Both the position numbers and the translations under genes were made by a program. A DNA stretch of 64,000 nt from the NCBI GenBank assembly GCA_963754335.1, contig CAVWFQ010000008.1:472807-536806 (forward strand), given 5' to 3'. Below, in pieces: positions 19,190 through 27,156 of the stretch. The notes below the pieces were generated by a model. It worked only from the letters and a program-made list of their open reading frames with translations, ran no database searches and had not been told where the DNA came from. Numbering within the stretch: the stretch's first letter is position 1; each line of letters starts with the position of its first letter. The DNA comes from JBBSDP01 sp963754335. Its GTDB lineage: Bacteria > Planctomycetota > Phycisphaerae > Tepidisphaerales > Tepidisphaeraceae.

Positions 19190-20382
19190 CTTCCGATCGC
19201 GATACGCGCGTGGGATTCTGCCAGCTCCGCAAGAGCCTCCGTCGCGAACTGTACATCGGAAGAAGTTACGAATGGGCCGAAGCTGAATCGCGTCGTGCCG
19301 CCCAGTTCGGCGGTGCCAATGGCCCGATGCGCCAGGGGAGCACAATGAATTCCCGAGCGGGTCAGGATGCCGAAGCTCGATTCGAGGGCGGCGGAAAGCT
19401 CCTGCGGCTCGAAACCTTCAACGCGAACGGAGAAAACGCCGATGCGATTCTTTGTCCCCGCCGGGCCGAAATAGCGGAGTCCGGAGATCTCCTTCGCCCG
19501 GTCGATAAACGCCCTGACCAGATCCAGGTCGTGCGCGGCGAGTTTCTCGATCGTCTGGTCGAGAATCCATTTCACGCCTTGCGAGAGCCCGATGATTCCG
19601 ATGGCATTGTGGCTTCCCGGCTCATATTTGTCGGGCATGAATTCGGGTTGGCGATCCAGCTCGCTCACCGAGCCGGTGCCGCCTTCACGAATCGTGCGGA
19701 GGAATTTTTCGATGCCCGGGCGAATGTAAAGAAATCCGGTGCCGAGGGGGCCGAATAAGGCCTTGTGTCCCGGGGCGGCGAGCAGATCGATCCCGTCCGC
19801 CTGTACGTCGATGGGAACATGGCCGGCCGATTGGGCCGCATCGACGATGAATGGAACATTCGCGTCGCGGGCGATTTGTCCGATGGCGCGGATCGGCTGA
19901 ACCGTTCCGGTTACGTTGCTCGCGTGCGTGATGGCGATAAAGCGCGTCTCCGGGCACAGCGCCCGGCGAATGTCGTCAGGATCGACGAGTCCAGTCGCTG
20001 GGTCGACCGCGATGCGTGCCTGGGTGAGCCAGCCGCGATCGGCCAGCGCGTTCATGGGGCGAAGGATCGAGTTGTGATCGATGTGCGTGCAGATCGCGTG
20101 GTTGGTCTCTTCGGGATCGACCAGCCCCTTGATCGCAAGATTCAGGGCATCGGAGCAATTGAGCGTGAAGACAAAATGCTCGGGGCGTTCGCCGTTAAAG
20201 AGGCGATTGAGCCGACGCCGGCACTCGAAGATCAACGCGCCGGTTTCGACGGCCTCCTGATATGCTCCGCGCCCGGCGCTGGCTCCGAGCTCGGTGGCAT
20301 AACGCGCCATCGCATCGTAAACCGCCGGCGGCTTGGGGAAACTGGTGGCGGCGTTGTCGAGGTAAATACGGCGAGAAGCCAT
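19186..20382 (-). CDS. Class V aminotransferase / cysteine desulfurase-like enzyme
   Basis: From ATG 20382 the 398-residue PLP enzyme begins MASRRIYLDNAATSFPKP, the classic N terminus of cysteine desulfurases. Further landmarks are LNCSDALNLAIKGL, THIDHNSILRPM, IAITHASNVTGTVQPI, VDAAQSAGHVPIDV, the PLP-lysine segment APGHKALFGPLGTGFLY, and SGIHCAPLAHRAIG with a cysteine in the position of the sulfur-accepting residue. It most resembles the stand-alone SufS-related group that often lacks a scaffold partner; no iron-sulfur assembly genes lie nearby. It overlaps the HAD gene by 4 bases and is divergent from the DUF1992 gene. Confidence 0.85.
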   Translation of the reverse strand: MASRRIYLDNAATSFPKPPAVYDAMARYATELGASAGRGAYQEAVETGALIFECRRRLNRLFNGERPEHFVFTLNCSDALNLAIKGLVDPEETNHAICTHIDHNSILRPMNALADRGWLTQARIAVDPATGLVDPDDIRRALCPETRFIAITHASNVTGTVQPIRAIGQIARDANVPFIVDAAQSAGHVPIDVQADGIDLLAAPGHKALFGPLGTGFLYIRPGIEKFLRTIREGGTGSVSELDRQPEFMPDKYEPGSHNAIGIIGLSQGVKWILDQTIEKLAAHDLDLVRAFIDRAKEISGLRYFGPAGTKNRIGVFSVRVEGFEPQELSAALESSFGILTRSGIHCAPLAHRAIGTAELGGTTRFSFGPFVTSSDVQFATEALAELAESHARIAIGR

Positions 20383-20458
20383 ACGCAAATCATCTCCAAA
20401 TCCAGGAATTGGAATCATAGAGACTGCGCGAATGAAGGCAAAGCGATATACTTCGCTC

Positions 20459-20890
20459 ATGCGATTCACGCATATCGACATCGAGAGCGCCCTGCGCCGC
20501 GTGGCGGATCGGAAAATCGAGGAGGCAATGGGCGAGGGAAAATTCGACAACCTGCCCGGCAAGGGCCTGCCGCTGGAACTGGAGCCGATCCCCGCCGATG
20601 AAAATGCCCGAATGACGTGGTAGGCGCTGAAAATCCTGCGCAATGGCGATTTCACGCCGGAAGAGGTCGTCTGGCGGAAAGGGATCGATCACCTTCGCGA
20701 AAGACTGGAAAAGACAACGGATGAATCGGCCGTTTGCCGAATCGTCGATCAAATCAATGACCTGGTCCGGCTTCTCAATACGCTCGGCACCAACGCGATC
20801 AACCTGGCGGTATTGCCAATCGATCGCGAGGCCGCGCTGGAGCGATTTCGAAAATCAATTGTGCTTAAGAGTGGTGAACCTTTTGAATGA
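20459..20890 (+). CDS. DUF1992 (DnaJ-homologue) family protein with an in-frame TAG
   Basis: From ATG 20459 the frame reads HIDIESALRRVADRKIEEAMGEGKFDNLPGKGLPLELEP, then a TAG at 20621-20623, then continues in the same frame with ALKILRNGDFTPEEVVWRKGIDHLRERLEK to the TGA at 20888-20890. The first part matches the DUF1992 N terminus (KGEFDNLPGxGKPL). The domain clearly continues after the TAG, so this is one gene of 143 codons. The context TGG-TAG-GCG suggests an original TGG. DUF1992 proteins are small cytoplasmic proteins of unknown role. The same TAGGCGCT context interrupts the transposase-like gene at 15158. Confidence 0.75.
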
Positions 20891-20904
20891 GAGGGTCTTA
20901 CTTC

Positions 20905-21785
20905 TCATGCCGAGTTCCACACGACCCACTTGCCATCTACGCAAATAAATTGCAGCGGAAGCATCTTAGAGCGTTTCGCGCCGGTTTTCATACGAACCGA
21001 CCAATCGTCGTGCGTCTCGTCGAACCGCCCTCGACATACACAAGCACCGCGCGCTTTCCAAACACAAAATGAAACTGCTCGTCAGTCTTCTCAAGCTCCG
21101 TTTGAGGATCATTTATCAACTTCGCGATTGCCGGCGGAACATGGTATTGCACGCCGTAGGCTCTTGGCTGCCAGATACTTTGACCAAACGACAGGGCGTT
21201 CGCGACATCATCGCCACGGTGCTCCTGAATCATCTGCTTGATCGAGTTCATCGCGGCGGTGACTTGACGCGCGTAGTCAGCCTTATGCCCATCATCGTCT
21301 TGGAGTAGTTCGGCGTCAGGCATCCCACAATCCACATCAGCATCGAAATTCACCGCTTCATTCATACCAGGGGCCTCGACGTTCCGCTTGAGAACTATAT
21401 CGGTTTTTGACCCTACCTTCCGTGTGAGTGAAACAACGATCGGGTGCCGAAAATCCCCCGTAATTTGGAAATGATTTTTCCCCGGTCGGAGCCATTGGTT
21501 GATTGGCTGTGTTTTAACGCCCGAACAAAAATGGGTCACGGGGTCATCATTGACAAAGAGTTTTGCCATTCCCTCCGCCGAACTGTCCCGAGCCCCCGCA
21601 CCTCTTGGAGCCGTCAAATCAGGAGCGCTTCGTGCAATGACGACCGTGTACTCGGCGATTCCCTGGCCGAGAATGTCACCTTCTACCGACTTGGCATATA
21701 AGGCCGCAGGAAGTTGTTCAGCGATCGATACCATTGCACAAGCCAGAACAAACGCGCAAATGGAGCCGCTTCTAGAGTCATTCAT
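20905..21785 (-). CDS. Hypothetical secreted protein, frameshifted near the C terminus
   Basis: From ATG 21785 the product has a weak signal peptide (ICAFVLACAMVSIAEQLPAALYA) and a domain with LFVNDDPVTHFCSG, RPGKNHFQITGDFRHPIVVSL and NFDADVDCGMPDAELL. The annotated-looking end at 20988 is a frameshift product. In the other frame the sequence continues GRFDETHDDWSVRMKTGAK, then FICVDGKWVVWNSA and a TGA at 20905-20907, a far better C terminus. The indel lies near 21030 in a GAGGGCGG stretch. I do not recognise the family. The stop is 14 bases from the convergent DUF1992 stop. Confidence 0.6.
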
Positions 21786-21953
21786 CGCTCCCACTTTTAA
21801 CCTCACGCGCGGCACCCTGATAACCCTGAAATTCCCCACTTTCATTTCCGTGGTCTAATGTGACCTACCCGAATATTTTCTCGGCACCGAATATATTCCG
21901 TGAGAAATCAACTCATGCCTCATTGCGCAAATAGGCCGCTATACTGTGCGGAC

Positions 21954-22949
21954 ATGGTGTCCGCTGTACCCGGAATGCTTGATCGGCTGGCCTTGGCAAC
22001 GGGGATCAAACATCGCGCGCTGGAAATCGGATTCGATCTGGTGGGAATCGCTCCAGCGGGTCCGTCCCGCCATCGTGATTATCTACGGCGCTGGCTCGAC
22101 GAAGGGCAGGCCGGAGAGATGGGCTACTTAAGCAAACGCTTCGAAGAGCGGACCGACCCGTCGGTCTATTTGCCCGGCGCACAAACGGTCATCTGTGTGG
22201 CGATGAATTATCACACGAACTTGGAGCCGACCACTTCAAAAGGGGACGCACTCGGCCGGATCGCTCGATACGCGGTCGGCGATGATTATCACGAACTGAT
22301 CAAAGGCCGCTTGCATCAATTGTCGGATTGGATTCGCGAGCGCGAGCCGGACGCGACGACGCGGGCGGCCGTCGATACCGCTCCGGTCATGGAAAAGGAA
22401 CTCGCTTCCCGCGCTGGGATCGGCTGGCTCGGCAAAAACACGTGCGTGATCAATCCAAAAATTGGCTCCTGGATTCTCCTGGGAGAAATCCTGACAACGC
22501 TCGCGCTGCCGTTCGACGAGCCGGCCATCGACCGCTGCGGATCCTGTACACGTTGCATCGACGCCTGTCCGACCGATGCGATCACCGCGCCTTATCGGCT
22601 TGATGCCCGCCGATGCATATCGTATCTCACCATCGAGCATCGTGGCGAAATTGACAACGAACTACAGCCGCTCATGGGCGACTGGCTTTATGGATGCGAC
22701 ATTTGCCAGGAGGTTTGCCCCTTTAATCGTCATGCGCCGGACACCGGGGAATCTGCGCTTCAGCCGAGATTTGCCGGAGGGCAATTGGACACAACTGAGG
22801 TCTTGAAATGGACGGACGACATTTATCGGGAGCGATTGCGGGGGAGTGCGATGAAGCGGGTCAAGCTGCCCGTTCTCAAGCGAAACGCGCGGATCGTGGC
22901 GGAGAACGTTAGCGAAAAAAGGGTTTCCAATCAGCGTGGTAAAACGTGA
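21954..22949 (+). CDS. queG: Epoxyqueuosine reductase
   Basis: QueG reduces epoxyqueuosine in tRNA to queuosine, using cobalamin and two [4Fe-4S] clusters. The product (about 330 residues) has ALEIGFDLVGIAPAGPS, LRRWLDEGQAGEMGYL, CVAMNYHTN, PVMEKELASRAGIGWLGKNTCVINPKIGSW, then the two cluster motifs CGSCTRCIDACPTDAI and CDICQEVCPFN. Length and motif order fit the family well. The start could be ATG 21954 or 21975 (MLDRLALATG); I chose the longer. It stands alone on the plus strand; other queuosine genes are not in the window. Confidence 0.93.
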   Translation: MVSAVPGMLDRLALATGIKHRALEIGFDLVGIAPAGPSRHRDYLRRWLDEGQAGEMGYLSKRFEERTDPSVYLPGAQTVICVAMNYHTNLEPTTSKGDALGRIARYAVGDDYHELIKGRLHQLSDWIREREPDATTRAAVDTAPVMEKELASRAGIGWLGKNTCVINPKIGSWILLGEILTTLALPFDEPAIDRCGSCTRCIDACPTDAITAPYRLDARRCISYLTIEHRGEIDNELQPLMGDWLYGCDICQEVCPFNRHAPDTGESALQPRFAGGQLDTTEVLKWTDDIYRERLRGSAMKRVKLPVLKRNARIVAENVSEKRVSNQRGKT

Positions 22950-22950
22950 T

Positions 22951-23134
22951 CGTGGCACGGCTTTTCAAGCCGTGTGTGCCGGTACTCCGGCATGTTGGCT
23001 GGTACTCCAGCCAACGCAGCAAGAGCGTATCAAGCTTTGCGATCTGATGCAGGGCTCTTCGCTCTCGCTTTCAGCGACGGAGTACCGTCAATCGCCGCGG
23101 CGTACCGCGGCCACGGCTTGAAAAGCCGTGCCAC
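22951..23134. repeat. Composite 184-bp palindromic repeat (GTGGCACGGCTT family)
   Basis: Terminal inverted arms GTGGCACGGCTTTTCAAGCC and its complement close an element that contains several GGTACTCCAGCC-type blocks and a CGCAGCAAGAGCG block. A near-copy of the same length and block order is at 37393-37577 and a degenerate one at 42590-42670. It sits between queG and the beta-helix gene. Confidence 0.85.
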
Positions 23135-23145
23135 AACGGAGGCGC

Positions 23146-25217
23146 ATGCAGAATTGGATCACGTTTGGAATAATGCTCGCGGCGATCTCCGCACCGGCGG
23201 GCGCTGCAACTCTCAGGTTCTACGTTTCGCCCGGCGGAAATGACGCCTGGTCGGGAAAGCGTGCCGACGTCGATGCGGCAAAGACGGACGGAGCTGTTGC
23301 GACGCTCAAACATGTGCGCGATCTCGTGCGTGAAGCCAAACGGGCAAGCGGAGGATCGGCGCCGACTGCAATCGAGGTGGTATTGCGCGGCGGAAATTAT
23401 TTTCTGCCAGAGCCCCTCGTGCTTACGCCGGAGGATTCGGGAAGCGCCGCCTGTCCGATCCGCTGGATGGCGTTCGAGGGCGAATCGCCGGTCATCAGCG
23501 GCGGTAGAAAAATCGAAAACTGGGAAAACGGATCGCTGAATGGTCATCCAGTCTGGATGGCGCGCCTCGGGGCGGCGGCGCAGGGAAAGGATGTTTTTCG
23601 CGAACTGTGGGTGAACGGGCAGCGACGGCAACGAGCGCGGTGGCCGAAGAAAAATTATTTCTCTGTCGCTCAGCCGATTCCGGAAGCGGGAAGCAGTACC
23701 TACAAAGGTGGCCACGCTTTCGGATTCAATGCCGGGGATCTGAAAGCCTGGCCCAGGGCGACGGCCGGTGAAATCGTCGTCTTTAACCGCTGGGTCGAAT
23801 CGCGGCTGCCGATCAAAGCGATCGACGAAACGAATCATCGCGCCGAATTTACCAAGGCTGCGGTCTTTTCATTGGACGGCGGCGATCCCTATTTCGTCGA
23901 GAACGTGCCTGAGACGTTGAGCGAGCCCGGGGAATGGTGCCTCGATTTATCGGGAACGCTCTATTACCTGCCGATGCCGGGAGAGGAACCGGCCAAAGCG
24001 GAGGCGATTGCGCCGCGGCTGACGCAGGTGATGCGTCTGGCGGCGGACACGGGCGCGGACCCTCGCTGGATTACCTGAACTTTTCGAATCTGACTTTTGC
24101 GCACAGCGAATGGTATTACGACCGCGAGCGGGACGACGCCGAGAACATGGCGCGGCAGAGTGGCTTCAACCAGGCGGCCCATGGCGTCAGGGGAGTCGTG
24201 GAGGCGCAGGGAGCCAGGCATGTGGTCTTCGATCATTGCACGATTGCGCACGCGGGAAATTACGCGATCGACCTGGGACGCGGGTGCCAGGATGTCAAAA
24301 TTCTGAATTGCACCTGCACGGATCTGGGCGCCGGTGGGATCAAAATCGGCGATACGGGACTTCACGGCGATTCGCAGCTTGCGGTCTTCGGCAACGAAGT
24401 CTCGGATTGCGTCATCTCAGATAGCGGGCATCTGTTCGCCAGCGCGGTCGGCGTCTGGATTGGACAATCGCACGACAACCGCATCACCCATAACGACATT
24501 CACGGCCTCTATTACACCGGCATCTCGATCGGCTGGACGTGGGGATACGGCCCGGCGGAATCCCGCGGCAATCTCATTGAACTCAATCACATTCACCACA
24601 TCGGCACCCATGCAGACGGTGAACCGCCCGTGCTGAGCGACATGGGCGGGATCTATACGCTCGGCGGAGAACAGGGAACGATCATCCGGCTTAATCGATT
24701 TCACGATATTGCCGGACTGCGCTACGGCGGGTGGGGTATCTATTTCGACGAAGGAACCACCGGGATCGTTGCGGAAAAAAATCTGGTCTACAACACGACG
24801 CATGGGGGATTTCATCAACATTACGGAAAAGAAAATCGGGTGTGGAATAATATTTTTGCTCTCGGCCGGGACGGGCAGATTCAGCGAACGCGGATTGAAG
24901 ACCACATCAGTTTTCGATTCGAGCATAATATTGTGTGGTACCAGAACGGCGTTCTGCTGACCGGCGACTGGAGCAAATTGAATGTCGTTTTCGACATGAA
25001 CACCTATTGGCATGAAGGCGGCGGCGACATTCAATTTGGAAACAGGACCTGGGCACAATGGCAGGCGGCAGGCGAGGATGCGCATTCATACATTGCTAAT
25101 CCGAACTTCATCGCTCCACATGACGGCGACTTCAGCTTTCCTACTGCGCCGCCGGCAGAGTTTGAGCCGTTTGACGTTTCTTCGGCCGGCCCGCGTAAAA
25201 TTTCTCCGGCGAAATGA
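23146..25217 (+). CDS. Secreted right-handed beta-helix protein (GH141-like), frameshifted
   Basis: The ATG at 23146 is preceded by GGAGG at good spacing. The product has a signal peptide (ITFGIMLAAISAPAGA) and LRFYVSPGGNDAWSGKRADVDAAKTDG, an N terminus common to GH141-like and related parallel beta-helix proteins. The first frame stops at 24078 just after LAADTGAD; the second frame continues SLDYLNFSNLTFAHSEWYY, then repeated beta-helix strands (VVFDHCTIAHAGNYAIDLG, RITHNDIHGLYYTGISIGW, NHIHHIGTHADG, GIYFDEGTTGIVAEKNLVYN). The break is at about 24055 in GGGCGCGG. Such proteins act on plant or algal polysaccharides outside the cell; the substrate cannot be inferred. Total about 690 residues. 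Confidence 0.78.
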
Positions 25218-25334
25218 GATTAAATCGTGATTGTGCGAAATCAGAGCAGTTTCACGAAAATCTCCGTTTGAATCACCGGGGGTGTTCTGGCACAATGGGC
25301 CTTGCGGGCGATCGAAACGGACGGGATTCATTTC

Positions 25335-26455
25335 ATGCTTCTTCAGACCAACAGCTACATCGTCCCGAAAGAAAAGCGGGCGGAACATTCCCGGCTGCTT
25401 CGCCGCTTTCGGGCGGCTCTCAGCAAACTCGGATGCGACAATTTCGAGATTTATGAACAGGTGTCGGCCAACTGGGCAGGCAGCGACGCAAACGGGCGAT
25501 TCGTGCAGATCATGCGTTTCCGCAACCGGCAGCACCAGATTGAAGTGCAGCAGGCGGAGCGGAACGACCCGGCCGCCCAGGGTTTGATCCGGGAGTTTTG
25601 CGAGCTGATCAATTTTCCGTATCAGCAGCAGCAGGGATTGTTCGCAGTCGGTTATTACACCAGCGTTCTGCCGGTTGCCGGGGGGCCGTCCGAGGAGCCC
25701 GCCGCGACCGACGCGAATGCTGGCATCGCGGCGCCGCCTGACGAGCCGGCGATGGCGGCTTCCATCGCCGGCGCCCAAACCGGAACGGAAGAGGCGGTCG
25801 ACCACGGCCCTTCGACGGGGTCCAGGACGGGCCCGGAAATCATTGAGCCGGCGGCGCCGCGGGAACCGCAAGCGGCAGTCGTCGCTGAGGAGGAGCTTTT
25901 CGCCGCGCCGACTGAGCCAATCCAGTCGGAATCTGCGCGACTTGATGAATCCTACACGCCGATCGAACAGCACCCCGAACGTCATCCGGAATCCGATCCG
26001 CTGGAGTTGGACGCCAACTCAACGATTCCAGCCGAGATTGCGATCGGGACTGAATCGCCCGGAGAAGAAGAGCGGATCATCACGGAATCGCCGGCGGCAG
26101 TGGAAACGGCGGCAGTGGAACCCCTGTCGTTCGACATGCCGGAAATCGTCGAGGTTGCCGAGCCTTCGCTGGAGCCGATCGAGGAGTTGCGGACCGAAGA
26201 ATTTGAGACGCTGGACAGCGAAGCGATCGGCAAGGCGCTCGATCGCGCCCTGGATGCCGACGTCTCGAAATTCGACCCGCGCCCGGCCAGATCGAACGGG
26301 CTGACAAGAACGGAATCCTCGACGACGATGCGGCGCTTGAAGCACTGTCAGATCGCCAGTTCGACGCGCCGCCGCCGGGACATGAGCTTCATGAGCAGGA
26401 GGCGGCGGATTTCAATGGCCAGAACGGGAATGGGAAATTAGGGCACAAAACCTAA
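25335..26455 (+). CDS. Acidic, low-complexity hypothetical protein, frameshifted near the end
   Basis: The N-terminal about 110 residues look folded (MLLQTNSYIVPKEKRAEHSR, LRRFRAALSKLGCDNFEIYEQV, FVQIMRFRNRQHQIEVQQAE). They are followed by about 200 residues rich in Glu, Pro, Ala and Ser (ESDPLELDANSTIPAEIAIG and similar), which are probably disordered. At about 26290 (CCCGCGCCCGG) the frame changes: one frame yields an Arg-rich tail to 26441, the other a compositionally consistent acidic tail (DKNGILDDDAALEALSDRQF) ending at TAA 26453-26455; the latter is preferred. I do not recognise the family. The start is uncertain because an upstream GTG/TTG reading extends to 25302. Confidence 0.55.
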
Positions 26456-26489
26456 CTGAGCTCGGGCAAACATGTCCGATCGAGTCAGC

Positions 26490-26550
26490 TTTTAGCCGCT
26501 GTCCCATAGGGCAGCGTTACTACCGCGCGTGCGCGTACTCGCGCACGTTC
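26490..26550. repeat. Double-hairpin repeat, TTTTAGCCGCTGTCCC family (second copy)
   Basis: The first 30 bases nearly match the copy at 10795. The second hairpin is GCGCGTGCGCG / CGCGCACG instead of GTGCGTACACG / CGCGTACGC, so several positions changed on both arms and pairing was kept. It ends about 17 bases before the next gene's start. Confidence 0.75.
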
Positions 26551-26566
26551 ATTTAGGTGACCCCAC

Positions 26567-27013
26567 TTGGGAAACCGCCGCTCAACAAAGTTCAAGGCGA
26601 TTCGCATCGTTATCACACTCCTCGGTCTTCTGGGGCTGGCCGGCGCGATCGCGTTGGGCGTATATTCCCACCGCCTGGTGACGACGGGCGTGCGGGCCGA
26701 CGGGAGGATCGTTACGGTCAGCGTGGAAACGGATGCCCGCAACCATCGAACGTACACTCCCCAGTTCCGGTTCACCGATCGAAAGGGGCTGGAGCACACC
26801 GTCGAGTCCAACGAGGCATCGTCGTATTCGGGTATTTATCAGGTCGGTGATCGGGTCGGCGTGATCTATTTTCCGGATGGTGAGGAGAATGCAAGGCTCA
26901 ACGAATGGGGCGCGATCTGGAGCGACACCGCCATCGTGGCGGTGGTGGGATTAGGGCTATCCGCAGCCGCAGTATTGATGTGGATTGACCCGAAGTTGGA
27001 TCGAAAACATTAG
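26567..27013 (+). CDS. DUF3592-like membrane protein
   Basis: The 148-residue product has an N-terminal membrane helix (IRIVITLLGLLGLAGAIALGVY), a middle beta domain (GVRADGRIVTVSVETD, YTPQFRFTDRKGLEHTVESN, YQVGDRVGVIYFPDGEENARL) and a C-terminal helix (AIVAVVGLGLSAAAVLMWI). This topology and the wording GxVxYxPxxP fit DUF3592 proteins, which are envelope proteins of unknown function. The TTG start at 26567 is chosen because AGGTGA stands about 7 bases upstream. The TAG stop overlaps the convergent rpmH stop. Confidence 0.65.
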   Translation: MGNRRSTKFKAIRIVITLLGLLGLAGAIALGVYSHRLVTTGVRADGRIVTVSVETDARNHRTYTPQFRFTDRKGLEHTVESNEASSYSGIYQVGDRVGVIYFPDGEENARLNEWGAIWSDTAIVAVVGLGLSAAAVLMWIDPKLDRKH

Positions 27014-27144
27014 ACCACCTGCACGCGGCGTCCGACCCGCCTCTTGCGATTGATCATCTGCCGGCCCTTTTTGGTTCTCATGCGGGCGCGAAAGCCGATA
27101 TTGCGGACCCGTTTGATATTGCTGGTCTTGTGTGGGTAATGCAT
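27010..27144 (-). CDS. rpmH: 50S ribosomal protein bL34
   Basis: A 44-codon gene on the minus strand (ATG 27144, TAA ending at 27010) encodes MHYPHKTSNIKRVRNIGFRA, followed by RMRTKKGRQMINRKRRVGRR. The SNxKRxRxxGFRARMxTKxGRxxxxRRRxxGR pattern is the bL34 signature, and the length is exactly that of the family. It binds 23S rRNA in the large ribosomal subunit. It lies 12 bases downstream of the secreted propeller gene on the same strand and overlaps the DUF3592 gene's stop codon by a few bases. The usual partners rnpA and dnaA are not adjacent. No strong ribosome binding site is seen. Confidence 0.9.
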   Translation of the reverse strand: MHYPHKTSNIKRVRNIGFRARMRTKKGRQMINRKRRVGRRVQVV

Positions 27145-27156
27145 GGGGCGGACACT

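Noticed and set aside
14818..20890. UAG reassigned as a sense codon
   Set aside because: Several intact genes in the window (for example 12510-14711, 15497-16210 and the small gene ending at 442) end at TAG where their family ends, so reassignment would extend them wrongly. Miscalls or point mutations explain the two internal TAGs better.
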